A DNA stretch of 64,000 bases from Mansonella perstans. Lineage: Eukaryota; Nematoda; Chromadorea; Rhabditida; Onchocercidae. Positions 11,231 through 25,190 of this stretch are shown one piece after another (the first letter of the stretch is position 1; each line of letters starts with the position of its first letter). The stretch covers positions 62,001 to 126,000 of the forward strand of contig JBAMDO010000028.1 of the NCBI GenBank assembly GCA_037074765.1, in the 5' to 3' direction. Made by a program: the position numbers and the translations under genes. Below the pieces are notes generated by a model. The model was given only the letters and a program-made list of their open reading frames with translations, had not been told where the DNA came from and made no database searches.

Positions 11231-11412
11231 AGTGCAAAATATCTGTCACGGATAGATCGACCAAGCGCTGGCGATACAGAGATATGGCCGGCTCTCTAAA
11301 CGTCATAAAAGTAATCATCATTAGATACCATACGATGATAAAAAATCTCACAGCCTAGCCAATTTACCCATCGCCTTGGCGACGTTTCAAGTGAGGCCTT
11401 AGCTAGTACTTC
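11231..11412. other. GC-richer island of unknown nature
   Basis: About 180 bases with clearly higher G+C than the surroundings and several short stems, for example 'tcgccttggcga' near 11370 and 'ccaagcgctgg' near 11253. The minus strand carries a weak tRNA B-box-like string ('ggtcgatctatcc'), but I could not fold a tRNA. It may be an interspersed repeat, a SINE remnant or a small RNA. No reading frame is convincing. Confidence 0.35.
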
Positions 11413-11640
11413 AAGCAGCTTGTGCATAATTAAGGACTATTTATTTCATGACGATTTCAACAAAGACAAAATAAACAAATCAGCGAAGAAATAAGTCCCA
11501 AAGTTTCAAAAAATTTCCATGCGAAGAATGGATTCATTAAATTGACGGATTTATGAAATAGTACTTATTTCGAATGACAATGCAGATTGTCTGTTCAAAA
11601 CATAATTATAGTTATAATTTAGAAATAAGTTTCTAATTAC

Positions 11641-13338
11641 TTTGAGTGTTTTCGAACATACTGAGCCGTTGTCATTATCATAATCAAATTCAGAATCATT
11701 CGGCACATGTGTATTCTGTAAATTAATGAGAATTAAGAAAGAACCGCTCACTGAATACCAGATTTATTGTTTTATTCATCATAAAATCACTTAAATTTGT
11801 AGGAAATATGTTGACACTGGTGGATTGGCAGGAAAGATGGCGAATATTTAATATTAATATATTAACTTGTGAATCAATTCATGGCTCAATTAGTTCCTGT
11901 TTATGTTTCTTTAATTTGCTAAATAACTTACAGCAAGAGGTGAAACAAATGGTTCATCAAGCATACTTCGTGATTCTTCCAGCTTTCTTATCGCTTTCTG
12001 AATGTCATCATCATCATAAGCTTCCACAGCGGTGACCAAATCAATATCTTCCCTCTCATCGAAATCACTCGTCGATTCTACTGCAGTAACATTCTTATTC
12101 CTGAATTCTTTAAGCTGAAATCAGATTTCACTTTGACGTCAAATTTGAAATAACTTAAATCTGCTTCTTTTTCCATTATTGTAAAAAAAATCCTCAAAAA
12201 TTTGATTTAGCAAAATGAAAAAAGAAAAGAATGAACTCAGAAAAATGATGACAAATTTGATTGTCATTTGTTGTCCCTTCAACCGGAACATATATCGGGT
12301 CCAACATTTTGATTCGGGAAGCCTGTAAACGACTGTTCAATGAATTTTGATCATTTGTCTTCTTATGATTTGTTTTAAATTTATTTTAAAACTATCCTTG
12401 CTGTTTTGACAAATATTGCTTGCAACCGAAGTTGACATGTAATTTTAAGACAATAATTTATAAATAATTAATTACACATAATATGTTTTGCATGGAAATA
12501 ATTTTCAAGAATGTGTATATAGAAAAAAATGCATACAAGGAAATAAGATACTAAGATGACAAGCTAAGCATACCAGGCCTTCAACAACTAGTTTTACAAA
12601 ATTGACAACACTGTTACAGTTTAAAATGTTTCTTATGTCGCCATCCAGAAAATAACAGCAAATAAAAAGTTCAACTTTAAAAATTCGTTTTTCTCAATCG
12701 GTATGTATTAATTTTTTAAATGGATTTGTCAACAAAAGTATCTCCAAACCGATCTGAAAAGAAATGGCAATCTTTGCTAATACATAATGAATTATTTGCA
12801 CACATCCTATTATTTTAGCCAAATCTGATTAGTTGCTCATTCCCTTGTAGTTAGCAATAAAACTACTGCCAACAAAAATCATCTCCTCCATGGATTCGAT
12901 ATTTAAAAATATTCAAAACAACAAAACTTGAAAGAGAAATTTAGGAATGCAGAAATCGGATTTCCTTTATAAAGTGTCTTTTCTTTAGAATTTTAGAACA
13001 TAGTTTATTACATTCAGGAAACTAAAAAGATTATTCACATCAGTATTTTTCAAACAACATTATCAATAATATTACAATAAACATATAAGAAAATAACAGG
13101 TAACGGAGTTGAACAGTTAGTATTGTAAGTTAGAATGCCAAATAAATCATGAAAATTGCAAAAAAATGGATAAAAATATTACCGTGAGCAATTCGCCTGG
13201 TTCATCACCACTGGCAAATACCATAACAGCATGAGCATATCGTGGTCGCTCAATGATCAGTTCAGTGGATTCTTCACTCAGCTGATCCATCATAGTATCC
13301 AGACGTGCTTCAAAAGCACGCAATTCCATATCAGCCAT
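11641..13338 (-). CDS. Unknown acidic protein, 3' end unresolved
   Basis: Three exons join in phase 0: 13338-13183, 12114-11932 and 11715-11641, giving at least 138 residues. A strong acceptor leaves only three bases before ATG, which suggests a trans-spliced start. Exon 1 opens 'MADMELRAFEARLDTMMDQL' and looks helical. Exon 2 is acidic ('STSDFDEREDIDLVTAVEAY', then 'DDDDIQKAIRKLEE') and exon 3 is short and acidic. A phase-0 39-base segment at 12322-12284 with acceptor and possible donor could be an extra or cassette exon ('ASRIKMLDPIYVP'). The reading after 11641 is unresolved; an open stretch near 10990-11160 might belong, but its acceptor is poor. I do not recognise the family. Location is probably cytoplasmic, since no signal peptide or membrane segment is seen. 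Confidence 0.68.
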
Positions 13339-13350
13339 ATTGCTGCAATA
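13339..13350 (-). other. Predicted trans-splice acceptor of the 11641-13338 gene
   Basis: 'tgtattgcag' followed by CAAT and the ATG overlapping it at 13338. The very short leader between acceptor and start codon fits spliced-leader addition. Confidence 0.5.
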
Positions 13351-13887
13351 CATACATTACAGCGCTAATGAACTGATAAAATAAAAAATGAATTCTCCTT
13401 TTAATTATCATAGAAACATCAACATCATTTCAAAGGAAGAGAGTAAACTTGACTGAATTTTGTTTTGAAACTTAATAAATCACAAATAAGTTATAAGGAT
13501 AAATTGATTTTACTGCCAATAAGAGGTCCAAAATTATTTGAGAATAAGATGGCAATCGAAGGATGCAATCATCATGAATTATTATTCATGATATAGTTTA
13601 AAATGAGTACACTTATTCTATCTGACATATAATTATCCCATAATTAAAAACATTCTCTATTTTCAAATTCCCTAAAATTATATAATATTATATATTTCTT
13701 CCCCAAAAAACAGAAGTGGACACTCGCAAAAATAATAAAACTTTGAAAAGCAGAGTTTTTTCAAACTTTTTAAAATCTCTCTAATGGAAATTGTAAAGCT
13801 ACATTATAGTCTACAATCTACTATAATCTACATTATAGTAGATTCAAATAGTAAAATTCTTTTGAGATCTCTGGAAATAAACACGAA

Positions 13888-13956
13888 ACAAATTTACAGT
13901 GAATTTTTTAACCATCAAAGTAACAAATTACAGTGAATTTTTTTAACCATCAAAGG
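13888..13956. repeat. Short tandem duplication
   Basis: Two adjacent copies of about 34 bases, each containing 'ttacagtgaa' followed by a T-run and 'aaccatcaaag'. They differ by one or two bases. Confidence 0.8.
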
Positions 13957-16900
13957 AAAAGAGATGTTTGACGACAAAAATTTTGACAGAAATTTACAAC
14001 AGAAAATAACAAAGAATGAAGAAAAATTTTGAGCAGAAAGAAGACAAATTTGCCATCTTTTTGAATATTATCATCGTTGACTAATTTCTACTTTTTTCAA
14101 ATGCAACAAAGGCCCTTACAATTTTTCGAATAGTTTACGCTTTCAATGAAATGTGCAAGTGTTTGCATATGACTAGTTACAGAAAATTAATCAAAGAATA
14201 ATCTTTGACTGTGCCACAAATTTGTTGAATCTTAGAGGAATCACAAAATGAATTAGGTGGATCGTACATAATTCATCCATCTAGTGAATTCCCATGAGAT
14301 AAAAAATTCAGATATTTTAAGAATGTTTAAAACTATGATAGAAACAAGATTGCGAAAAATGAACAAATCTATAACGAAGAAGTTGACAGCTCTATGATTC
14401 CATACCCTCTTTTTTTCATCCATCCAATTTCATCCATTTCATCCATCCATATCCTCTCTTACTGCCATAAAAAGTACGGTAAATATTCCAAACTTAATAA
14501 TAATTCCAGTTTGAGTTTTGTAATTAAGGAATAAAATGTCTAAGCTTAAATACAGAACGCCGAAGTATTAATGTAGCTTAACTGTTTTCATACTAATGAA
14601 CAAATTACAAGAAATCGCAAAAGGAAATGACACTAAAGCGACTTAGTTTTTTTCTAACATATATTACAAAACGTATAAACAAGCTAATTTCATTTACTTT
14701 ATTGGATAATAATTTATAATTAATGATTCTCTGACAACAATTTTTAATCTTAACTGCTTCAAAATCTTAATAGTCCAATCATTGTTGTTATTCCAGAATG
14801 AAACTTGAATATACAGACCCCAGATGATAATACTCTTAAATGAGATTTTATGAAAGCTACTTTTTCATTTAGGAATCTTAATAAGATAATAAGCTTATAA
14901 GTGTAATGTATTGTTTTATCCTCTTCAAAAATCATCACTTCCCAGTATCAGTTCAAGTCTCCGTCATCCATCCATCCTATCATCATTTCTATTTATTCAC
15001 ACTCTCCAATGAAATTAACCTGCACAGACAGAAGTGCAAAGATAATGAATTTTCATAAGAAATATTTTTTGTTGAAAAAGTTAATGAAATTATTAGTGAT
15101 ATTTCGTTATCTGAATTCTTTGATGATCAGAGAGCAAAGCTGGCTCAATCAGCTCAAGTGGCAGTTCCAAAAGTCGATGAATTCTTAAAGTAGCACACTT
15201 TTTTGATGATATTTCAGAAACAATAGTGTTAGAACTCAGTAATTTGTAACAATAAATAAATACATTTTACTAACAATAATTTTGACAGATAATTATGCAT
15301 GTTCTGACTGGTGTTTTTTAATTTAAAGAGAAAAGAATTTCGTTTCAGGATTGAATTTTTCGTCGAACTGTTAATTGGCAATAACCAGAAAGGCCAATCA
15401 TGTTCTCGTGGTAACAAGAGAGTGGAGGAAAAATATTTAAATAGCTCATGGTTTTTGTCTATTATAACTACTATTTGAGGCAAATTCACTATCCATCCCA
15501 AGAAGTTTAATTCCTTGATTCAGTGTATTGATAATTAATCCTGAACAGAAGTTTTCAAGTATCACTTTCCACTTATATAAGAATCAATGATCTTTATTTC
15601 TCAACGGTTTAAATTTGAATAAATTTTCTTAAAAAAGGAGCAGTTATGATTACGACCAAATTTCGAAAAGTTTTTGATGTTTTTGAATCAAGCTACTATC
15701 TTATTTTATACTCAAAACTAATTGATCTTCAGTCTAAATTGCTCTCCCAGTGTATGAAACTATTTTTGGGCCCAAAGATGACTTCGATATTTACTTCTGT
15801 AAGCAACTTCATTAATCAAATTAGACGGTTTCAGAATAAATCTACCTGGAATTATTTTTGTGTGTGGAAATATAGCTCAAGGACAAAAAAAATTGGCGAA
15901 ATGATTTAGTACATCATTGAAATGAAAATTTGAGAAAAAGAACAATTTACGCATTACTCATCGAAAATGGATAGGGATAGGCATGGGTAGATAGATATTT
16001 GAGTATTCGTTTTTTTTTTCGAATTGGAATTGTAATTTAAAAACGCAATTGTAACGTATAAAGTCTTCCTTTTCCTAATTTATCTCAAATTGTCATACCC
16101 AAAAGAGGATAGGTAATTAAATCGATTCATTTGCTGATTCATTTATCGTTCAAAGATTTTCGATGAAATTAAAATTGAAACAAGAATTCATTAAGTAAGT
16201 TTTCACACAAGAAATAACTGTGAAAAATGAATGGAAATCAGCAAAAGTTGTTTAATAAAATATATTGCTGTGACAGTAATTAAACGATTATGGAAAATTA
16301 AATAAATTCCTTTTTTCTTTCAGTTCTTTCAAGAATTGAACTTCAAAATTTTTCGAAACGATGATTAATGAGCTTTTTGTTTATCATATTTCATTACCAT
16401 CCCAGCCAATCATATTGCGCAACAAAGTCGCAATGGAAAAAAGAAGGATAAAAAAAAATTTGGCAAAACTTGCTTTATGTCGGCTTCTTTAAATATTTGA
16501 AATAATGTGACATGTACCATATTCACTTTTCAAAAATCTGCAACAAAAATTTGAATTTAATGCTTTTTTATAAATCAAGTTTACACATACTTCAAACGAA
16601 TAAATCAAATTTATCGTAAAATAACTGAAGTTATTGACTGAATAAATACGAGTAAATGATAGAAAGGAACTGAAAAATCCATCACAAAAATTCGATTCAT
16701 TTGATCGGCGCCAATTAATGAATTTAATAAACTTTACACATGAAAAGTAATGAACCAGAAGACATTGACAAATCATTTCTTTTGAATGAAACTAAATTTT
16801 GTTGATGATGAAAGGAACTTCAACGTAATATTTCAGTAGAAAATGAAATATTAAATGATAGTGCTAATTGTTTCAGCAGACTTCAATTTGTATTTGTCGT

Positions 16901-17077
16901 TCAGCTTAACTGAATGAAAATTTGACACATCGGAGTGAAACTTGGAAATGATGCAAATAACGGTAATGAAGAAAAGATTTAATTAATGGTTGTCTTCTCT
17001 AAAGTACATGGCGTTGTTCAATAACGCATCCATGTATGCATTCAGTTCAAAAACGGAAGCGAAAATATCAATTGATT

Positions 17078-17098
17078 TCTTTTTTTTTTTTTTTTTTT
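17078..17098. repeat. Poly-T tract
   Basis: A run of about 20 T residues on the plus strand. No adjacent gene or element explains it. Confidence 0.9.
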
Positions 17099-20000
17099 CT
17101 ACCGTAATTGATTAATTTTAGTCAATCCCCACAAGATTATATTTGCATTATTATTATTTAAATATTAATAAGCAATGACATGTTAGTTTCAAAGTTCCTC
17201 ATGCTCTACAACTTTAAAAGTTATAATTTTACTTAGCTTTTCATTCTGATTATAATGTGAAAATAATAGGGCAAATGATGAGTTGAGGGAGTGTAGTGAT
17301 TATTTCATGATAAAAAATTGTTAGTAAAAAATGAGTGTAGAAATGCCACTTGAAGTGCATCTAATTGTAATATATTAGAATCTCCAGGAACGACTCATTA
17401 TGATGAGAGCGAGGATGTTTCAGTTTGGGGCAGTTCGTTATAAAAAAGAAATTCTAGACAATTTAATTCCAAAAAATTGCCTGCTCATTCAATCTACACT
17501 CCCTATTCCAGAAAATTTGCTTACATTTTCTAAAAAGAAAATATAGAAATGTACTACAGAGTATTTATTTTCAATTGCCATTGAAAGAATGATAAAAAGT
17601 TCTTTTTCAGTTAAGTCATTTTTGCTTACATTTACATTTTCAAAATATTGCTTCGAACATTTTCGAAAAAAAAAAAGCAAAGCATTTCAGTTCATTAAAA
17701 TAATTTTTGCAATGAATAAAATTATAGAAACAAGTTTTAATAGCATTTGATTGCTGAATAATATGAAAGCAAATGTAAGCAAAAATTATTTAACTGAAAA
17801 AGAACTTTTTTAGAAACAAAAGATTAAATAAAATCAGGAGAATTATACTATCATTTCTTTTGTTTAAGCTTTGCAAGTCCTCGTACAAATTTCCATTCCT
17901 CTCCCGAACATTGTTCATCAGGAGTATTTGTTCACATGTTTCAGTGTACAACGCGCATGAAATCAGTCCTATGGCACTAGAACTATCCCTGATGAGCCTG
18001 TGAACTGCGCTACCCGATGAAGTGAGTGGGAAATAAAAGAAAGAAGTGGAACAGGTAAGGTGGTTGCCGATAAACATTTCTTAGAGGAAAAGAAAATGAA
18101 ATAATTAATAGTCAATTCAAAGTTGACATATAGACAAATGGACACATACACAGAATGAGCCATGCACATAATAATGTACATACATATACCAAAAATATAT
18201 GCAAGAATTCTTTTTTGTTTTCTAATGATAATTTTGAGTGACTTTTACTATTTCTATTATTTGAATATTTTATGAGTGATTTACTCATTCATTTCGTTTA
18301 AACTTACGCATAATTAATTAATTACTCGTATATTTATTCGCAACTTCCATCTATTTTATGATGGTTCCAACTATCTTGTGTTAATAAAAATAATATTTAA
18401 ATATGAAAAATGAATATAGTAATAAACAATAGTAATAATAATAACAGTTACATAATAATTAGTATTATTCATAAAAATGGATTATAATAATAGTAAATAA
18501 TAAAAATAATTCTCAAGTGATTACTACTTTGAACAAATAATTTTGAATTTTGCCAAAATAATTTTAGACAAATTGAAATACGGCATGTATACAATGAAAG
18601 AAAAGGGAAAAATTCTATATCAATTAAGGAGTGATGTGAACGAAATACAGGGCTGATAACGGGATTAGAAGATGGATCAGCCATCCTAGTAATTCATAAA
18701 ATAGTAAACTAATTTCCAAAATAATGGGTTTGGATGTTTCCAGAAAACAGGTCAAGAATCGAAAATCGGGAATCGAAATGCCGCTAGTGTAAGAAATTTC
18801 TTTTCATGAACTCACAAAGATGAAGAATCGAAAGCAAGACGATGTATAGATTCGTGAGAGAAATGACAGGGTGAATTGAATTAGTTTAAATTCAATTAAC
18901 CATTTCAAGGAAGTACTATAAGAACGACAAAATTTCCACCCCTACGCCTACTTAAATGTTCACCATATTGACAACCATGTTATTGCTATATTCATGAAAA
19001 TGATATCATATATAAGTTATACTGGATTTTTTTTAAATGTGTAAGAGAAAAAAACTTTTAGAAAATTTAGAAAAATTGCCATTTTTGAAAAATTTGTTTT
19101 TATTTCAGGAACAGAATTAAGTATTGTATGGAGAAATAATGTTTATTGAAAATCGATTTTTATTTAGTCTTTAAAGAGAAAAAACGAAATGATATGCATT
19201 TGATCGCCACCAGCGGTCTACTCTCGCAAGAAACAAAAAAAACTTCATAGATGACCAATGTGTTGGACAAAGCATTGTACTATGTCTTTCCTGATTTTGA
19301 ATTTTGGATCAAGATGATCGGAAAGGAAAAAAGCCCTTAGAGATATTTTTTGAAAAATATGATAACTAATAACCAAGATTATTTGCTGAAAATATTAAAA
19401 AGAAATTTGATTTCGATGTGTTTATTCAATTTACTTTCTCAATTTACTTCAGCTTACATTCATAAGATGAAGCAAAATCAAACATTTACTTCAAAAGAGA
19501 ATTGTAATTTCAAGTGAAATCAAATAGTAAAAGAATCAAGAGAAAAAAAGCGCAATTGTCATCGAAATGATATCATTGTCAAAGTTAGTTTTTGTCAAGC
19601 AAACAGATTGATTGGTTATGTTTGTATGATTACAACAGTTGAATGTCAACAGAATGCCATTCATTTCTTGGTGTTTTTGCCACTATTTTTATTAGCAATG
19701 GTGATGACAAATGCAATGGAATAAGTGATTCAAGGTCGTAAACTATGTATTTGTCTTTTGTGTGCAGGAGATTTAAAATTTGGAAAAAACAAGTTAAATT
19801 TTCTGATCATTTATCGTTAATCAAAATTGTGAAAATATATGAGATTTTTAGTAGATGAGAAAACAGCACTGAAAAAAGAGTGATTAAACGAAGAATTGAA
19901 TAAAGTCGAGTAGAATTACATTTTTTGCGTTCTAAAGTAGCAAAAACAAAAGTCATTGAAGTGTAAGAAGAAGCCATATCAGCGATTATTTCTTCGACAT

Positions 20001-22529
20001 CTCGCAATAAAAAAAAAGTATTTTAAAGAAAAGAACTAATTGATTTTATTAGAAATTTGTGTCTGAAATTTAGGATAAAATTTACATGAAAATAAAGCAT
20101 ATTATACGCCAATATCTGACCCTGATTGCAACGGCCGATATGACATTCTTATGATATGACATTCTTTTTGAGTAACAACTAAAAGCTCAGAGAACATATG
20201 TAAGGCAAAGTTCGGATTAATATTTGGTATACACTAAAATGAAGTCCCTTTTCAAAATTATTTTGCACAATAAACATATTTTTCAAAATTATATTTTGCA
20301 TAATAAACAGATAGAAACTGAAACGGTCGTTTCTTGTATTAAAGTATAAATTTAATATTTTAGTTTTGCATAATATTGAAATTACAAAAAAGATAAGAAT
20401 GAAGTTCGAATTCATCAGAAGTAACAATCACTGAAATATAAATAAAATCAAAAAGGAAGAATAATTCTACATTTGACACATTCTACATTTGATCGGTAAA
20501 ATAGTTCGGACTGTATTATTAGAGATATTTCACAGGTGGGAAAAGTTGTATCAGAGCAACCTTAGATATTTTATTGTATAGTATTTCTGACTAGAAAAAA
20601 GAAAGTTTGATGATGGTGATATGATCTGTGCTTTTTTTTTGAATTAAGGTGTAATAATTTAGGTTTTCAACTACTATTTTGAACTTATGGAATGCTAAGT
20701 AATGATTAAAGAAAGAATGAGCAACATATGACATTATGAATGATATTTTATGAGCACTTTTGTGAGAAAAGCTCTTTTATGACCCATAAACACTTTCCTT
20801 TAAATGGCGGCTCTGCTGTGTAATAACCAATACAATTTTATGCAGAAAAAAGTAAAAAATTTTAAACAAGTTTCGCAAATATTGATTGCAACATTAAGTG
20901 AATTTTTTCACGGAAATTAAAATTTTGCAAAAAAAAATGTACTCTTTGAGCAGTTATCATAATTTCTAATTTCACTTACCAAAATATGATTTTAGAATTG
21001 CTAATGAACAAAAAAGTATAGTATGGGTATAATAGCAAAAACGAAGAACAATAAACGCTAGTATCAGGCAGAATCGATAAATCACTAATGCCAGGAAGAT
21101 TTGCTATAGATGTCGATAGACCTAAATAAGAATGACCACTCTTTAACATTTTTCATGTCATAATTTTAGGATGTTTCTACAAGATTACTTAAATGGCTTA
21201 ACAATTTTCAATTTTTCTCTTCCCAATATTTGAATGCAGTGCAACTTTTAGGATTCAACTTTTTTATTATTTCTAAGAGCGAAAAAAAAAAATGACAAAG
21301 AAAAATAACAGATATCCTTGATTAAAATTTTAAAATGACTAATTACTTCAAACGGTTACAGGAACACTTGTAACCCAGTAAATTCATAAACAACCATACC
21401 ATCAACAAAACAAACAAATTAAACAGAACAGAAATGAAAGTGCTTAAGCAGTACATTCCAGTCAAATGAATAAAACTTTTTCTTGATTTTAGTAAACAGC
21501 TAAAACTATAATAAGATTTAATGAAAAAAACTGATAAATAAAAATGTTCAAATTGAAAAAAAATCAGACACCAATAATGCATATGCCTGTTATTGTCATT
21601 CATGAATTTGTGCAAAACAATGCATTTTTTTCCAATGAAAGATCTTAATAACAATAAACTACAAAGAAAACGCAATTAGAAAAATTCGATTACTGAAGAA
21701 ATGATCCTCTAAAAAAGAGCGCAACTCGTATATCTACAATTTTTAAATTTCGCCCTTTGTCAAATGCATCGAAAAATTAGATTATTGTACCATTTGAAAC
21801 TGAAATAACAAAGCACTGAAATTTCTCCATTTTTAAACCAATTTTATTTCACCTTTCTATTGCTCAGAGAAAATTAAAGAATCATGAAAGCCTCAAAAAG
21901 TAGCCTGATTTCAATGTTCTACATGACTTTTTACTAACTTTGCACTTCCTCATCTTTATAATCTTCATAATCAACAAAATGTAAAAATTCATTCAACAAC
22001 ATTTAATTTAGAAGTTTCTAAATAAAAAAAATTGGACATATTTTTTTGATGGATCAGAAAATCACTACAATGCTTAGATGAGCTCAGAAAAAAGATATTA
22101 TTATGCATCTGAAAAAGAAAAAACTTTTTAATGTTATATTGTGCGAGACAGCATGTAACAATTCAAATGGTAATGAGGAATGAACAAAAAATGAGGAGAG
22201 CGAAAATATCATTTTTGTTTAAAGTTCAAGTTTAAAGCTTAAATTTAAAATTCAAATTCACAAACTGTAATACAATATATATTTGCAAAGAGTATTACAT
22301 TATGCAAAACACTAGTAGATATAGAAAACGAGAGATATAGAAAACGAATGTTTTCATTCCAAAAGATGCGTCATTTAGTTTAGCGATAGCTGAAACGCTA
22401 AGTTAATAAAACTTTAGACAGTGTTTGCATCTTAAGGCATAAATCAAAGAGCTGAAATGGTGTGAAATGTAGGAATTTTGTGGATAATTTGTTCAGTAGA
22501 TCGCAGAAATCAAAAAATTGAAAAAAAAA

Positions 22530-25173
22530 TTAGCTCTCAACAGACTCTTCGTTCACATTTCCACTTAATTCAACGCGATAAAAATCAACAATATTGGTTC
22601 CATGCCCAGCGACGTATTCATGAACTGTCTGTGAAGGATTCAGCATAAATGTCTGCCTTAATAGCTGAGTTTCATTTTCATCGATATGAGTCATCTGGAA
22701 TGACAAAATATTGGAAAATTTTTTTAAATTTACAGCAAAACTACAGCTGCCAATAAATAATCATATTAAATTAACGGAACCTTTCGCGAACGACTTTTGC
22801 CATTCTTTCCCACTTTTTAAAACACGCTTACCTATGAATTTCAATCATCGACAATCATACATTATATTTCAACAATTAGAAACAGAAATATGAATCCAGT
22901 GCTTTACATTCAAAAATATACATTTGCTGCTCATACTGTATCATAGCACGGCTAAATTCAGTAGGAACAAATAAGCAAAATTAAAAGCATCCTTCTGCCA
23001 CATTAATCTTTTTTGAACTCTACAGCACATAAGCAGAATTCTGGAATTAGCTCAATTAATCTGTTTTGTTTTTCAGTCCATATTTCTCAGCTAAATATCC
23101 TTCAGCCAACCTCGTTATCACAAAAGACGCTGATTTCATCGCCCTGAGACACCTCATCTTTTTTAGACGTTGATTCCTTTACAGGCAACGGTGTACCCAA
23201 TGTTAACGATCTAAAATATATTTGTTATTATAAAATTTCGCATAAAGGCAATCGTATTAATACCTCCACAATGCAGAAAAGCATGCTAATAACGTAATGA
23301 ACTAATAGAAACCACAGCCTGAAAAGTTCAAATTATAATTTTCAAATTCAAAATATCTTATTGGTAACAAAGTGATTTACCTCATTCCTACAATATGCTG
23401 ACATAATTGCAGTCCCAGCTTTTCTGTTGGAATTCTAATTTTGCTCGAATCCTTCAGGCCAACAACCGATACATATCTTCCCATACAAACTGTGTCAGTA
23501 CTTTCTTAACAAAAAAATGTTTACTAATGAACTTGTCCCGCAGTGTTTAAATAAAAAGACATATAATTTAGAGCAGTAAGCAAATCCTATATTTATATCG
23601 GAGTAAAGTAAGCAAACCTCTGGGATGAGCATAGCCAAAAAGTTGAACATCGGATGGTGCAAGTATTAGCTGCGCTCTAGAAACAGTTATATTTTCGCCA
23701 AGCTTACCGATTGTTTCTCTAATTAAATCCTTTACTAATTTGCCATCTTCTGATGTTTTAAGAGAATCAATACCTGTAATAAGTAAATCAGCGGGACATT
23801 TAAGGAGTCACAATCAATTAAGACACGAAAACATCTTATAAATCTCGATGAAAATAAATGCATCCTATAAAAATATTACCGCAATATTCAAATGACCAGA
23901 ACAAGAATAGAAAAAAAAGATATCCTAATATCCCAGGCAATATATGAAAGAAACAGCAACATAACAGATTCAAATACTCACTTGAATTCAATAACTCAAA
24001 GCCATCAATAATCGTTCCATCCCGATTAGCTGCATTCAAAACTGCTTCAGTCAGATTTGCAGCCTAAAAATTGCTCTCTTAGAAATGTTCAAATTAGCGA
24101 AAATTTCGGTAATTCAATAAACCTGAAGTCCAATAAAAACGAAAATGACAATTTCAAAATGAAAAAAATCTATTTTAGTAATCATTCCGCTTATGATATT
24201 ATAAATTATTAATTATGACTTATGATATTATGTCTGAATTTTCACAGATTTTATCAAAACAAAACAATTTTCTATAAAAATAATCACTTTTTCGTTTTTG
24301 TCTATGTAAACTTATGAAAATTTCAAAAGTTACCAAGCGTTTAAAATCTTCATTTCTGGAAACGAAATCCGTCTCACAGTTCAATTCAACAACAGCTGCT
24401 TTATTGTCCTTTGCTATCACTGATAAAACACCTTGTTTTGTTGGTCTTTTACCAAGTCTGAAAAATAATACAAATTTGTGAAATTTCAGACAACAAAAAT
24501 TATGTTCAAGAAGATAACATTGTTGTTGACAATTACTTTGCAGCTTTCTCCCAGCCTTCTTCTACAGCTCTTTCTTTCAACCATTTAATTGCACCATCCA
24601 AATTATCTGCTCCAAAATCATTAAGCGCTTTGCGGCAGTTTACATAGCTATAACCAGTTTTTTTTCGTAATTCTTTTAAAGCCTGAAAGGAAAATAGAAT
24701 AAATAAGTGTTCATAAGCCTGAAAAAATGGATAGAGAAAATTACTAGAAGCTAATTCAAGCTAATTCAGACCTTAGGGAAGCACTGGAATTGTTAATTTG
24801 CACTAAAAAAATGGCCATTAAACTTCCGTTTCACAAGGACTAGGCTAAATATGAACAAATATGCTTAAAACAGGAATATAATTGATATTAGAACAACAAT
24901 TAAATTGTCATAAATTGTAACAGTTGCAGCAAATTTAATTTACTTTGTTAGATAAAATTGAGAATTTTAAATTTGACTTTGAGTATATATACTTCACATA
25001 CTGTGGACGAACTTTTAAAATAAACTTATAGTTGAATTTAAATTACTCCAAAATATCAAAAATATTACCTCTTTGGTAGTATTACATACTGGTGCAATGA
25101 CAGTAGATGAATATAATCGAGTGAAACTTTTTTTAAGTACAAATAATCGAATTAATTGCCCAAATGCAATCAT
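22530..25173 (-). CDS. tsfm-1: Mitochondrial translation elongation factor Ts
   Basis: Eight exons join without a frame conflict: 25173-25069, 24682-24537, 24457-24334, 24063-23982, 23773-23618, 23504-23381, 23210-23111 and 22694-22530. They give 333 residues, the usual length for animal EF-Ts. EF-Ts binds mitochondrial EF-Tu in the matrix and catalyses GDP/GTP exchange. Residues 1-35 form a basic, hydroxylated presequence ('[20 protein letters not shown]'). The UBA-like N-terminal domain follows ('[19 protein letters not shown]'). The signature '[13 protein letters not shown]' contains TDFVSRN at 113-119. The core dimer-type repeats end in '[20 protein letters not shown]', the family C-terminus. 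The ATG follows a strong acceptor by six bases. The gene lies about 2 kb downstream of rin-1 on the same strand; that spacing is long for a nematode operon. Confidence 0.97.
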
Positions 25174-25190
25174 TAAGTCCTATAAATAGA
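25174..25190 (-). other. Predicted trans-splice acceptor of tsfm-1
   Basis: 'ctatttatag' ends at 25180, leaving a six-base leader before the ATG at 25173. A leader this short implies spliced-leader trans-splicing rather than a cis-spliced 5' UTR. Confidence 0.55.

Larger units (their letters stand above)
13351..22529. other. Large gene-poor spacer
   Basis: About 9 kb without a supported gene. It contains a small direct duplication at 13888-13956, a poly-T tract at 17078-17098, an A/T trinucleotide-rich patch at 18410-18500 and scattered short open frames. The minus-strand frames at 17790-18077 (95 codons) and 21343-21675 (110 codons, mostly hydrophobic residues) were considered. Neither has matched splice sites or a recognisable domain. 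Confidence 0.5.

Noticed and set aside
11231..11412. tRNA gene
   Set aside because: Only a weak B-box-like string is present. No A box, anticodon arm or acceptor stem could be assembled.
17790..18181. Two overlapping minus-strand ORFs (95 and 70 codons) with somewhat higher G+C
   Set aside because: Two different frames are open over the same bases, neither has matched splice sites, and no family is recognisable.
21343..21675. 110-codon minus-strand ORF with a hydrophobic start
   Set aside because: Composition is dominated by F, L, S, I, Y and K as expected for chance frames in A+T-rich DNA. No splice sites, domain or conserved pattern were seen.
23270..23319. Apparent extra EF-Ts exon with good splice sites in intron 6 of tsfm-1
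   Set aside because: It would insert '[18 protein letters not shown]' into the EF-Ts C-terminal domain and break the family alignment. Joining 23381 directly to 23210 gives the expected 'VGMRSLTLG'.
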